64,000 bases of DNA, taken from Corylus avellana. Lineage: Eukaryota > Streptophyta > Magnoliopsida > Fagales > Betulaceae. Positions within the stretch are counted from its first letter, which is position 1, and each line of letters begins with the position of its first letter. The position numbers were made by a program, and so were the translations under genes. The stretch lies in the NCBI RefSeq assembly GCF_901000735.1, contig NC_081542.1:37568571-37632570 (forward strand), read 5' to 3'. The notes under the pieces were generated by a model that was given only the letters and a program-made list of their open reading frames with translations, was not told where the DNA came from and ran no database searches. Shown here piece by piece: positions 22,591 to 34,849 of this stretch.

Positions 22591-23984
22591 AGCTTAAAAC
22601 CATACTGCAATTGCCACTCCAAATTGCAACAGAATTAAATTTTTTTAAACAAAAAAAAAATTACAAAAAGAAAAATACCAACAAAAAGGTGTTTTCTTTT
22701 TCTTTCTTTTTTTTTTTGGTAGTTACAACTTACAAAAGACGAAATTTGCTCACGGATCAAAGACCGGACAATTGCATTTTTTTATTTTTTTTTAACAAAC
22801 TGCTTTGTAGAGAACAAACAAACAAAAGCCCTCACTAAGAGGGAGAAGGGGGTGGATATTTGCCGCCACAAATGGGGATGGAAAGAGGGGGGAGAAAACA
22901 AATGTGAGAATGTAGTCTAAGATAACTTTTGTCGGTGTTGTCGCGGCCCAATATGCCACATGATTGGTGCACTTCTGTAAATTTTTTTAGCTTCCAAATA
23001 GAGAAAGCTGGGAGAAGGGAAACCCTCTACATTATTAGCTCGGTCTCAAATCCCTAAACTCACAATGATACTTGGGTTACCAACTGCCCAAAGTTTACTC
23101 ATATTTGCACGAACGGATTCCTTGTCATTAAACTCTTTGGCTTTATTGGGTAATGGCCTTATGAAGGGACGGAATCAGAAATTATTATGGGCAGGGCTAG
23201 GGGCCAAAAAAATTTGCTACTAGGGGCCAATACCTTATAATTTTATTTTTATTTTTTTTACCTTAAAAAAAAAAAAATTATTATGGGCAGGGCCATGGCC
23301 TATGCCAGTCTCTCCCTCCCTCCGTCCCTGCCCTTATGGCTTTTAGTTTTTTTTTAACAAAAATTGATTGATACAAAGAAAAAAAAAAAGTAAAAATGAT
23401 TGATATGAAAAAGTAAAAAAAAATTGTTTAGTAATAATTTTTATTTATTTAAATAATAGTAAAAAGTAATTAATGTGATATAAAAAAATAAAAATGTTGA
23501 AAGTTGAATTTTTGAGAAATAGCATCGGACCAATTTTTGGCTAAACAGATGGCTCAAAATAAAATAAAATAAAGAACCCATTAGATAATTGTTATGTTAT
23601 GACCAGCTATATGTCTTAATGTGGTAAGATGCCTCGTCTCTAAAGAATTAAAGATTGTCTTTCAAACTTTCCATTGATTGTGGGCATAAATTTTCAACAA
23701 ATTAATTTGGCCTCTAAAAGTGACATGTTTTCTTTAATATGTAATAATTACATGTATTTTAATAGCGTATACTTTTTACATATTTTTTTAATAGCTTAAA
23801 TGACGTATGTCGTTTTAGAAGTTAGTTCTTTTAGAGTTAAAATTTATGTCCTTAATTTGTATCCCTTGCAAAGATCCCTCCATAGTTTTTTTTTGTAGCC
23901 TCCCTTTTTGACACGCCACGATTTTAATGAATTGTATTTGTAATGTTGGTTGTTTTAGTCTACTATCTCATCTAAAAATAAATA

Positions 23985-24235
23985 AAATAAAGGGGTAATT
24001 ACCTTTTCCTCCCATCTACTATAACGTATTATTATTTTATCCCCATAAACTGACAACCCTACTGCCCGACCCTATCAAACTATCATTTGTGTCCAAAACC
24101 CCCTTCCATCAATCAAAGACATTAACTCAGATAGTCAACTCGTCACTTTGCCCCTATAAACTACAATGCATTATCACTTTGATCGTTTGAGTTAACGCGA
24201 GTTAACTTCTTTGAAATATCATGAAAATCGTTTCC
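23985..24235. mobile_element. Half of a fold-back MULE-like element
   Basis: Words such as TTTATCCCCATAAACTGACA and CACTTTGCCCCTATAAACTA repeat and resemble the arms of the elements at 13739 and 40769. Only one arm type is clear, so this is a fragment. Confidence 0.35.
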
Positions 24236-24383
24236 AAAGAAAATGGCAATTGCAATATTACAGAAGGATTTGGCTTAGCTAGCTAGTAGTTTTTTTTTTG
24301 TAAAGGTCTTTATTTAGTTTTAACTTTTTTATTAAAAAAATTAAATTAAATATAAATTGTAGCTTAGTTTTTGAGATTGTGTT

Positions 24384-24433
<50 letters not shown>

Positions 24434-26370
24434 TCTAACCTTTTTGGAATTAAAATCAACTTTGAAACGAGGGTGTTGGGCAGTAATGTATGCAGATGAT
24501 TCACTTCATTTCCTATTCCATAGAAAGAATCCGAATTTGGATGGCTTCTTTGAAATTTAATGGGATTGAAGAATGTTAGGATGCATTCTAGTGTCTCATG
24601 ATCAAAGGAGCACCTAATTGTTTCTTTCATTCCATTGTCTAGCAGAAGTTTTGATGAGCTCTACCATGTTGGATCAAATGTTGTGGAGGGACAAAATAAT
24701 TAACACAAGAAGCTTTATTATAAAACACTAATACTCATCACCCCAAAATTACTACTTTTTAACTCACAGAAACACTTGCTTACCTCCTCACTAACAACAC
24801 TCACTTTTCCCACAAATGTTACTTGATTCCTAACAATTATATTTGAGTTGATAGCAATTTAGTCAGTAAAAGTGAAAAAATCCTTATAAAATCTACATGT
24901 CTAAACAAATAGGGGGCAACCCAAAATTTATTAGACAAATGAGCTTTATATTAACTCTTTTATGTTTACTGTCTAAATTATTCAAGCAAAAGTGTTAGGA
25001 ATTTCTATCTCTATCCCCAAATGTGGTTAAAAAAAACTCTCATCATAAAGTCATTACTTAAGACATTTCTTTTGTATTGTGACACCCACTGACCCACATA
25101 CCACAAATATTCTTCTATGACATGCACATACCACTTAAAATCATTTTTTTTTTCTTTTCTTTCTATTTTGCATTTCTCTTTTTTTCAACACAAACTCAAA
25201 CAGATTTATTTTATTCTTCATCTTCTTTAGATATTATTTTCTAATATTTTTAATTCATTTTTTCCACTTCTTACTCTTGCTCGCTCACCACATACCCCCT
25301 CCCTTGATTTTTCTTCTCACCCAAATCCCCTTTATTTGTCTTCCACATCAAGAGAAATCACAGCAAATCTCTCCTCCCTCACTGCACAACTCACCATAGC
25401 CACCACCACTACAAGCAATATGGTCTTTAGTGACCAAACAAATAGTGGCGACACCAAAGTCGCCGCTATTGAGGGGTTATTAGATGACTGACCATTAGCA
25501 GCGACTTGCATGTCGCCGCTAATAGTGTACACTAAGTACCAAAAAAAATCAGTATTTAGCAACAACCCAAATAGTGGCAACAATAGTCGCCGCTATTGAC
25601 ACTCATCAGCAGCGACTTTAGGGTCTCCACTAATAAGATTCAACGCTATTGATGGGAAAATAGAGGCGACCACTAGAGTCACCGTTGATGAGAGGTTAAT
25701 AGCGGCGACTCTAGAGTAGCCGCTATTTACCAAAAAAAAAATTTAAAGGGCATTAGCTGCAACCTAAAGTCACCGCTATTTGGTTCCAACAATGGCGACT
25801 CTGGGGTCTCCACTATATACAAGAGAAAAATGAAAAAAAAAATGGAAATTAAAAGGGCATTAGTGACAACCTAAAGTCGCCGCTATTTGGTCCCAATAGC
25901 GGCGACTCTGGAATTGCCGCTATCTACAAAGAGGAAAAAAACAAAAAAACAACAACAACAACAACAACATAAATTTAAAAGGCATTAAGTCGCTACTATT
26001 TGGTCCAAGCAGCAATGACTATGTAATGTCGCCGCTAACGATGGGTCAAGTCGCTGCTATTTACAAGAGAAAAAATAAATAAATAAATTTTGGGGTGATG
26101 CTATTGACCCTACATGTATAATAGAAAAAAGTTATTTCCCAAAAATTTACTTCCGATAATATGTCATTATTTCTTTTATATTAATTATTGTTGAATTTTT
26201 TGTTTTTATTTTTCTATTTTCTTTTCTTATTTTATATAAAATAAATAAATAAATATTTATTTATTTATTTTAAATAAAACAAATTTTCCTATTAAATTAA
26301 AATGCTTAGAAAAATTAATTTTTTTTATATTATTATTGAAGTTTTCTATATCTTATTCTTATTTAAATGT

Positions 26371-26985
26371 TTGATTGATCGTGATAGGATCAAATGTACA
26401 ATCAAACATCCGATCGAACATCTAATCGATCCTAATGAATTAGTTCGATTGATCGTGATAGAATCAAATGTTCGATTGAACATCCGATTAATTCTAGTGA
26501 ATTAGCTCGATTGATCGTGATAGGATTAAATGATCGATCAAACATCCGATCGATCTTAGTGAATTAGTTTGATTGATCATGATAAGATCAAATGATCGAT
26601 TAAACATTTGATCGAACATCCGATTGATCCTACTGAATTAGTTCAATTGATCGTGATAAGATCAAATGTTCAATTGAACGTCCGATCAATCTTAGTGAAT
26701 TAATTCGATTGATTACAATAGGATGAAATGATCGATCAAATATCCAATTAATCCTAATAAATTAGTTCTATTGATCGTGATAGGATCAAATGTTCGATTG
26801 AACATCTGATCGATCTTAATAAATTAATTCGATTAATCGTGATAGGATCAAATAATTGATCATATCATGAATTAGTTCGATTGATCGTGATAGGATCAAA
26901 TGATCGATCGAACATCCAACCGATCGTAGTGAATTAGTTTGATTGATCGTGATAGGATCAAATGATCGATTAATTAATTATAAAA
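26371..26985. repeat. 62-bp minisatellite, about 10 copies
   Basis: Units begin GATTGATCGTGATAGGATCA and end GTGAATTAGTT. Most are 62 bp; two carry a 12-bp insertion and one is shortened. Copies are diverged by point changes and are rich in GATC and CGATCGAT. Confidence 0.85.
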
Positions 26986-27112
26986 AATATCACTTGAATT
27001 ATTTTTTTTCTTAAAATGTCTTTTATACCCTTATAATTATTATAGAATTTCAAACTTACCTTATAGCGGCAACGAGCCTCATTAGCGGCGACTGCTATTG
27101 AATGCCAAATGG

Positions 27113-27155
27113 CGCGGTTTCTGAAATTTTCAAACAAAAAATTTCAGAAACCGCG
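27113..27155. repeat. Perfect 18-bp hairpin
   Basis: The arms CGCGGTTTCTGAAATTTT (27113-27130) and their exact inverse complement (27138-27155) are separated by 7 bases. The hairpin lies directly after a CACTA-type subterminal motif and before a gene-like leader with (CT)n tracts. Confidence 0.85.
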
Positions 27156-27273
27156 TGAAGACACCAAAATCCCTTGTTTTTTTCCCCAAACCCTCAAAAA
27201 CCACCAAAATCCCTCAAATTTTCCCCTCTCCCTCTCCCAGGATCCTAACACCCCCCTCTCACTCACTCCCTCA

Positions 27274-27305
<32 letters not shown>

Positions 27306-28159
27306 ACTCAGTTCTCTCTCCCTCACTCCAGCGCACGTTTCTCTCTCTCTCTCTGGCGCACTCAACTCTCTCCGGCGCACCTCTCTCTGGTACGTACTCG
27401 ATCTCTCTCCACTCACTCTCCCTCACTTGTTCATTCTGGGCCACTCTATGAAAAGGATAGACAAACATTGTTATTTTGGTCATGTAAATAAATTTTAAGA
27501 CAACAATTATTTGTTGATTGCTCAATACCGATTATTTAGGTCATATGAGTCTTTTTTTTCCTGCTGGGTTTGGGGTCGCAAGCTCCCATTTGGGGTCGCA
27601 AGCTCCCAAATCTTCGGTATTATTGTTCTTGGTGAATCTTTTTATGCAGTGCGTTCATTGTGGATTATGTGTATGCAGTTCAGGAGATGGGGAGAAAAAG
27701 AAAATTGAAAGGTTATTTAGTTGGTCTGGTTGTCTTGCACCAATTTTTTAAATTGTGCATGCTTCTTCTTCTTCTTCTTCTGTTTTTTCGGGTTTAGGTT
27801 GTTTTTGAGTAATTGTTATTGATAATGAAGCTTGCTATTAAGGTTTTCAGAGGGGATTTTGATTGTGGGTGAGTTTATAATAATTGGCCTCTGTGGCTAG
27901 GAAAGTAACGTTCTTTTGATTGGCAAGTCATTGTAAGAGGAAATCCTGTTTGTTTGGTGAGGTATTAGAGTTAGGATCGTTCTGTCTCTGATAATGCTTG
28001 TGTTTACTTGTTTAGAATGGCATTCAAGAATTCTGTCTCTGTCATCATAGTTTTATGTAATATAAACTTTTATTGATGTCTCTATCATCACAGAAAATTT
28101 CTGCAGAAGTGTTATTTTGGAGGTCTCCATTTGTTGTGACAAGTGCCTTTGGATTGTAG

Positions 28160-28990
28160 GTATGCAAATTTTTGGAGGTCTCCAGGTTGTCATTTTTACG
28201 GGAGTATGGTTCAAAATTGAAAGAAGGTTATGTAATGTTGAAGCATCTACCAAGGGTTGATTCTGATGTGAAATGTTGGGTGTTACGTTGGTCCAGTTGT
28301 TGCCAAAGCAATTAGGGTGAGTGAACTATTTTTGTCTTTACTTCTTCAACGCTTTAATCATTATATCATGTATGGGCTGAGGCTGTATTTGCTTTCCATT
28401 TACTACTTGGTAATGTTTTCATTCAGTCCAATGCAATTGCCTTCTGATAGTTCTGGTAATCTATATCCCAAGCCTTTGAACTTTCTTCTGCCAGAGAATT
28501 AGATGGTATAAGTAATTGAACCTGCCAGAGGCCAATTTCAAATTTATAAGATTGTGTAAGTCTAAATATATGATTTTTTTTTTTTTTTTTCAATTTGATT
28601 CTGATGACAAAAATTTGGAAATGTTGAAAGGCCACTTGTGGAAATCGGAGCATAAAGTTAAGAACCACAAGTAGTGCCGAAGTTAAAGAATGGGTTACAG
28701 CAATCAACAATGCTGGTCTAAAATCTCAAGAGAGTTGGTGCCATTCTCAACGTTTTGATTCCTATGCTCCCCAGAGAGGTTTGATAGAAGATGGAAGCCA
28801 GGCTCAATGGTTTATAGATGGGAAGCGGCCTTTGAAGTAATTGCTTCTTCAATAGAAAATGCAAAATTAGAGGTGTTTTTTTTTTTTTAACACATAATAT
28901 ATACAACTCATGCCAGTGTCTATTCCTTTTGACTGAAAGACTGAAAATTGTATGCAGATATTCATTACTGAGTGGTGGCTTTGCTATAAT
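28160..28990 (+). pseudogene. Captured phospholipase D zeta fragment (PX end, PH, start of PLD)
   Basis: Three exon-like blocks in genomic order resemble plant PLD zeta. The first (from 28160, after a TTGTAG acceptor) encodes VCKFLEVSRLSF and YVMLKHLPR, the end of the PX domain, and then runs into a stop near 28314. The second (about 28632-28872) encodes CGNRSIKLR, VKEWVTAINNAGL and GSQAQWFIDG, the PH domain end and linker. It has a 1-nt loss after the DGK region, after which IENAK appears in another frame. The third (28958-28984, after a TATGCAG acceptor) encodes IFITEWWLC. Introns are kept, so the fragment was taken from genomic DNA rather than a transcript. The catalytic HKD motifs are absent. 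It lies inside the CACTA-like element at 25407. Confidence 0.8.
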
Positions 28991-29089
28991 GGTACTTTGT
29001 TTTAAATTTATTTTGAGTATTCATTGTTTGATTTTATTTTTCCCCAAGCTCCATTAATGGCTCTAATCAATTTGGGGCTTTTTTATTAT

Positions 29090-29123
<34 letters not shown>

Positions 29124-29843
29124 AAAGCTTATTTTATTTTATTTTTATTTAATTTGCTCATATCATTAGCAGTGACTCTTGGTCCCCGCTATTAATCTTT
29201 TTTCATTTTTTCATTTTCTCATATTATTAGCGGCGACCTCAAAGTCCCCACTAATGATAGTATAATAGCATCGACTCTTGATTGTTGCCATTGATTTTTT
29301 ATTTATATATTTTTTAAAAAAATTTCATATCATATAAAATTTGAAAAAAAACTTTATCAAGACGACGAGGTGGCATGAAATGAGGAGTAAAGAAGTTACC
29401 GAAAGAATCTTCAGTTGCAAGAAGGTTATGACTTGCTAGTTGCTATATATGAATCTTTGAAAGAAGGGTAAAGCTTAACAGCACGCCGGGCATGCTTAGG
29501 CGCTTAGCACGTTGGCGTGCTGTGAATCACGTCCCAAGAAAGAAAGATCGAGTCAAAAGGGGAATGCAAGGTGGCGTGAGATGTGTGGTGGAGGTAAGCA
29601 AAAGTTGAAAACTTTCTGTCGTTTAGCTTACTAGTCCATGAGTATGTGGTGTGGACCTTTAGAAGCCAAAAAATAAGGTGACACACCTTAGCCTTTACCT
29701 TTACTCTTTCAAAAATCACATCATAAATGGAAAAAAAAAAAAAAAAATGAACAAGATTTCAGCGAAAAGTAAAATCTTATTAATTTATTTATGGGCTTTT
29801 GATTCATTATCTTAAGTTCAACTAATTGGGCCAACATGTTTAA

Positions 29844-30076
29844 GGGTTTGTTTGAGTGTGCGTTTGAAGGGTTTAAAAGTGCGTTTAATACTTAAAAAAT
29901 CATTTTAAAGAAAAAAGTACCAATTTGGCAAAAAAATTGAAAGTGCTTTTAAGGGTTTAAAAAACTTAAAAATAGTCAAAACACACTTTTAGAAAAAACT
30001 TAAAAATAAAACTTTTGTCAAAAAGTGTTTTTTGACTTAAAAACTTTATTTTTCAAACACGTTCTCAAACATACTC
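29844..30076. mobile_element. Tourist-like MITE
   Basis: The ends GGGTTTGTTTGAGTGTGCG and GAGTATGTTTGAGAACGTG (read inward) are flanked by TAA on both sides (29841-29843 and 30077-30079). The 233-bp body is made of AAAACACTTTT-like words. Confidence 0.65.
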
Positions 30077-30151
30077 TAAGCTTTTTACTAACCTGAGAAA
30101 TTGATTGCCAATCGTCACGTTCAATCTAAACTCAATTGATCCATCTGTTAA

Positions 30152-30339
30152 GAGCCTGTTTGAAAGCTTAAAATTTAGCATGTTTAGTAAAAACAAAATT
30201 TAAAGGCACTTATTTGACCTTTTTATTTTAAAAATGGTAAAAACACATTTTTGGCAAAAACTTAAAAAATAAAGCTTTTGTCAAAAAGTATTTTTTGACT
30301 TAAAAGTTCTATTTCTCTAACACAATATCAAATATGCTC
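30152..30339. mobile_element. Second Tourist-like MITE next to the first
   Basis: The ends GAGCCTGTTTGAAAGC and GAGCATATTTGATATTG (read inward) are flanked by TTAA on both sides. The body resembles 29844-30076. Confidence 0.6.
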
Positions 30340-32270
30340 TTAAGTCTTTGAGTAATGATAAACATAGTTCTTAACATAACTTTTAAAATTATTATTAGAT
30401 TTGAAATAAATCACTATTAAATTTTGATTTAATGATAATTTTAAAAATCATATTTAAGAATGTGAAAGCGAAAGTGTATAGCATTGTATCTTCCGATTTC
30501 TTTTTCTAGGGTGGTTGTATTTGTTGACCTTACTAAAGCCACCTACTTGGATTTGGGAAATTCAGTTACCAAGACAAATTAAATTTCATTTTAATTTCTC
30601 TAGGTAGGTTTTCAACTTGAGTAGTCTCACCAACTCTAACAGCATGGATGATGACTAACCCCCCCAACCAATAATATCCAAAGAGTACTTTAACTTTCAA
30701 TTTCAACGTACGTACCCTTTGACCTTTCCCCATTTACCTCTAAATTTGTTCATCTCTAAACTACTTTCTTTCTTCCCCAACCTATCATCAAGAAAATGTT
30801 TTGGAAATTAATGAACTTTCATGAAGACCTTCTAGATCCCCACAAAAAAATATTTTGAATTTTCTAGTCTGCTGATGGGCTGAGTTCAGGTTTGGACTAA
30901 TCTTGATAGAATTTGAAACTTTTATCTTTCTGTACAATTTCATGACCAATTTAATATTATCAAGGGCACATGTCCCTTGGGGATATGGGTAGAGTTGATA
31001 TAGGTATTAAGTGCAAATCCTTTAAAGGTTTCTAAAATAATAAGGGTACGTTTGGTTTGTAAAATGAGTATTCTATTAGGAAAATGAATAGATATTAGAA
31101 GTATTATTGGGAATAGCTATTAAAGGGTGCATCGAATGATTATTTTATTTTATTTATATAATACCTAAGCAAACCCGAAATTAGCAAGTTTTATATCTTA
31201 TGGTATCTGTTTTCAACTTAAAATTTGAAACTTGAAGGAATTATTGTAAATTGATTGGTACTTTTAACTGACCCGAGCACCTCCAATAAAAGAATTTAGC
31301 TAAATCCCTACTCCAAAAGACTCTAGCTCTTCAAAAAAAAAATTAAACCAACATAATTCTATAGTGACTCTTTAATAATTGAGAGCCAATATATATAGCA
31401 CTCTCTTGTATTTTTTTTTATTCATTTTATTCTTTCTCCATTTTAGAAGGGGGGTTTGGTTTTTGGCCTCTCGTAGTTGTACATGGAGGGCGTAAGGAGA
31501 GATCGAGAAGAATAAGAGAGTTTTATTTTATTTTACTAGGGAGAATGAGGGAAAAATGTGACTATGTGAGACTGGTTTTATTTGTTTTGTTTTGTTTTTT
31601 TTAGAAGAAGGAGAGGAGAATGTGTGAATGGAGAAGAATAAAGAAAAAAAATAAAAAAATAAAAAGATAAAACATTTAAAGATAGTAAAAAAAAAAAAAA
31701 ATGTTTGTTGGAGATTACTGGAGAGTATTGAAAATGTTATAATATAAATTAAGTTATTAAATTAACTACTTACTATCACATTAAGTTTTTAGGATAAATG
31801 ATAATTTAATATGATACCAGAGTTGAAAATCTTTATCCGTCACTTCAATTACATATTTCACTTGTAATTTATCATAGTATTGATTAGAGCTGAAGGTCCC
31901 AAATTCGAATTTTGTGTATATCAAATAACTCTTCATTTTAATTAAATATTTTACATGTTAAACCTTATTAATTGAAACGGAGTATTTACTAAGAGAAAAA
32001 ACGCTCTTACACAATCTATTTTCTAAAGGCCAAACATGGTGTACTTTCATATATTTATTTAATTTATATCTATTACACGTTTCCATCATCATCACTACAT
32101 ATTTTTTGCTGTCAAACTATTTTAGATCTTTGTATTTAATTATAAAAAAGTAAAAAATAAAAAATAAAAAATAAAAAGGTTTATCATGAGTAAATGGATC
32201 AATCTTCCGACCTATTCACAGTTGGAAATTAGAACTTCTTGATCCCAAAGCTTAGGTCATCACCTTGTAC
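30340..32270. other. AT-rich intergenic region
   Basis: No gene, RNA gene or clear element boundary is recognised. It is the 3' flank of the second QRT3-like gene. Confidence 0.5.
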
Positions 32271-34758
32271 TTATAAACTTGCTACCCCTTGATCTACCAT
32301 AACAAACACATCCGCCGGAACATCGGTGTCGGTTTGAATCTCAACTCGGTTGCCGGAAACATTCCTCAATGCATGATTCGGGAAGTGGCTTCCGGCAGTG
32401 CTTAGCGAATACTGCACGTGCCTAATAAGGTTTGGAAATAGAAGAACCTTATTAAAATCGACGGTCCATGAATTTCCTGTCCCCTTCACAGACCCTCTTG
32501 CAACGGTTGCCTTCTTGTTCATCCCATTCACATTGTTCCTATCAATCACAACTTGTTGAATGTCTTTGAAAGACCCTTTGGATTCATCCAACTGAACAAT
32601 TTCAACTCCTGTGTCATGACCACTAAACATGTTGTCAACGATGTTGACTCCATTGGCAACCCCCTTTATTGATTTTAGAACAATGTTTGCATCACCAAGA
32701 AAAAAGCTATTGGAGATATGGAGCTGCACAGGGTCTTCTACAACTATTCCGGTGTAATCCAAGTAAGAATTCACGATCCGGGTTTGCGTCAAACCGGGCA
32801 TTTTCAGATAAATCCCGGTGCCGCCGAAGCCTGTGGCCTTGTTGTAGCAATGCACCCCAGAAAATATGTTGGCTTGACCTGCGTTTTTAACATAAATTAA
32901 ATAATTAAATTCATTCATTCTTATCGTTTATAGGAAGGAATAAGTTTTTGGGATACATAATGATTTAATAACCTGAAACTATTATTCCTGTAGCAGCTGA
33001 AAAAATCACAACGTCGGTGACAGCATTGTCGTTGCCAATAATGTTTATTGCGGTTCCTGAGAAGTTTCTTTCGCCGGGATCACCACCGGCAGTGATGTGT
33101 TGGCCGAGGAAGGAGTTACGGATGTAGGTTTCATGGCCGCCACGGACTAGAATCCCATTGGTGGTGAAATGGGCTAGGTAACAGTTGTCTATGCTAGTCC
33201 TAAGTGAGTTAATGACCGCAATGCCCCCACCCCTGTAGTTTGAATCCAACATGAGGTCTTTGAGGGTTATGAACTCATAATAGTAGGATGAGGTGGAGGA
33301 TAATTCCAGTTCATCCATGGCAGGACTCTCTGTGTTTTCTTCATTAGTAGTGGTCGGTGAAGCAGACAAGTCAATCAAATACCTATCAGCAGGAAAATCG
33401 TCCGAGGCAAGCAATGTTCCTCCATGTATCTGTTTCATACAACATCATTCAATTAAATAAGTCATATAATACAATTTATTTTGAATAGGGTCGATAATAT
33501 TTTACACAATTCGCGAATTCGATACAAACTCGTCAAAAAATTTGCGAATTATAATTAAAAGGTATGACCCATTTAATTAAATGGGTTGAATCTCGTGTCT
33601 TAATAGGCAAATACAAATTGCTGCCCGAAATATAATAGTCATGATTTGGTACATTTTGGCCTTTCATAGCACCAAACTTTTTACACATGGAAGATCAAGA
33701 TTTAGTGTAGATTATATTAGATTTGGCGTTTTGCTTTTCAGAACAACCATGGAGCAATAATGGCCTTTAGATATCTAAAGAAAAGTATTTCCAAAAGGCA
33801 GCCGAAAGGAGAACTTTCGTCGTCCTAGCTTGCACAGGATGCGTGTGATGAACACAAACAAACATGTCATAACTGTCACTAGAACCTTGACAAAATCTAT
33901 TCGTTCTTTCCAAAGTCATGTTTTTGGCTAACTGTTTAGAATAATTTGAACACTCATACAAATACCACGTGAATATGACCATCTTTGTCCCGACACACAA
34001 ATATAACGTATGAAATTAACAAATTCGATACGTGAACACAAATTATTATGTGGTACGAACAAATATTTAGGAGATATTAAATCAAACATCTTTATAAGCA
34101 TACCATGAGGTTTCCGACGCCCGTGGCCGGCAATCGAAGGGATTGGCTAATCAGGTAATTGCCACCATCAAGATCAATCCGTGCACCCCCAAGATTTTGT
34201 ATTTCCTTCATCAATGATCCTGTGGTTGTACCTTTGACTGCATCTGATATTGCTCGAAGGAGTGCCACTGTGCTGTCGCTTTTCCCCGTTGGATCTGCAC
34301 CGTACGATGTCACATGATAGACGCGTGCACTTTGTGCACCCTGCATCACCACCACCATCATGATCATCAACAAAATCAGTAACATGTACCCAGAATTAGA
34401 AACATCATTAGCCAAGAGAAACATAAGGCTCTGTTTTTGTCACATTGTTTTATTGTCCTCTGTTTCTCAGACACCCAAACCAACACTAAAGCATCAGATT
34501 TAAACAGAGAGAAACATAAGTTATATTTACCGGTGGTGGCCGTTCATAGCTAGGAGAAGGAGAGGCTGATGGTGGAAGAGGAACAGAATCATGCCGGAAA
34601 AAGTTTGCCCTGAAGGCTTGCATTTTTCGAATTTTCTCACGGTAATGGCGATCGGAAAGTTGATCCACCGGAGAATACGCTCCACAGACATGAACAAAAG
34701 TAAAACTAGCCAAGGAAAAGAAAAGGAGGAGAGCTTTTCTTCCCATTGTTGCTTCCAT
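32271..34758 (-). CDS. QUARTET3-like polygalacturonase, second copy
   Basis: Four exons, 34758-34531, 34340-34104, 33429-32973 and 32878-32271, join in phase to about 509 residues. The signal peptide (ALLLFFSLASFTFVHVCG) follows the ATG at 34758; the next Met, 4 codons on, is an equally good start. A charged and Pro/Ser-rich stretch (SVPLPPSASPSPSYERPPP) precedes the Pectate_lyase_3 domain, which starts RVYHVTSYGADPTG. The beta-helix has RGGGIAVINS, GQHITAGG, NDNAVTDVVIFSAATGI and VHCYNKATGFGG, position for position like the gene at 15979. Compared with that gene it has one extra intron (32879-32972, inside the Gly codon of VSGQANIF) and an acidic/Ser-rich insertion of about 20 residues after RYLIDLSASP. 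It is expected to act on pectin in the cell wall; whether it shares the pollen-tetrad role of QRT3 cannot be read from sequence. Confidence 0.92.
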
Positions 34759-34849
34759 CTCCTTCTCTCCTAACTCAAAGAGAGGTTGTTAAGAAAAAAG
34801 GATTCCCACTAATATGATGTGATCAGGGAGAAAGAGAGAGGAAGAGACT

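Larger units (their letters stand above)
20486..25406. other. AT-rich intergenic region with repeat fragments
   Basis: No gene is recognised. It holds poly-A/T runs, (TA)n tracts at 21141-21164, a palindrome at 20805-20844, a worn SINE at 20865-20943, an inverted-repeat segment at 22308-22590 and half of a fold-back element at 23985-24235. Confidence 0.5.
25407..29330. mobile_element. CACTA-like (En/Spm) non-autonomous element with captured gene fragment
   Basis: The left terminus CACTACAAGCAATATGG is a typical plant CACTA end. About a dozen inverted subterminal motifs (AGCGGCGACT...AGTCGCCGCTA) fill 25440-26070. The same motifs reappear at 27066-27095 and 29165-29290, which places the right subterminal region there. 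The expected right end CTTGTAGTG is not found, so the end at about 29330 is approximate and the element is probably decayed. There is no transposase. Inside are a 62-bp minisatellite, a (CT)n-rich leader-like stretch and a phospholipase D zeta fragment. Confidence 0.65.

Noticed and set aside
26371..26985. Regularly spaced repeats considered as a CRISPR-like array
   Set aside because: The units are directly tandem with no unique spacers, and the DNA is from a plant nucleus.
27109..27498. Overlapping open frames on both strands in the (CT)n-rich stretch
   Set aside because: They arise from low-complexity CTCTCT repeats and encode Ser/Leu or Arg/Glu runs.
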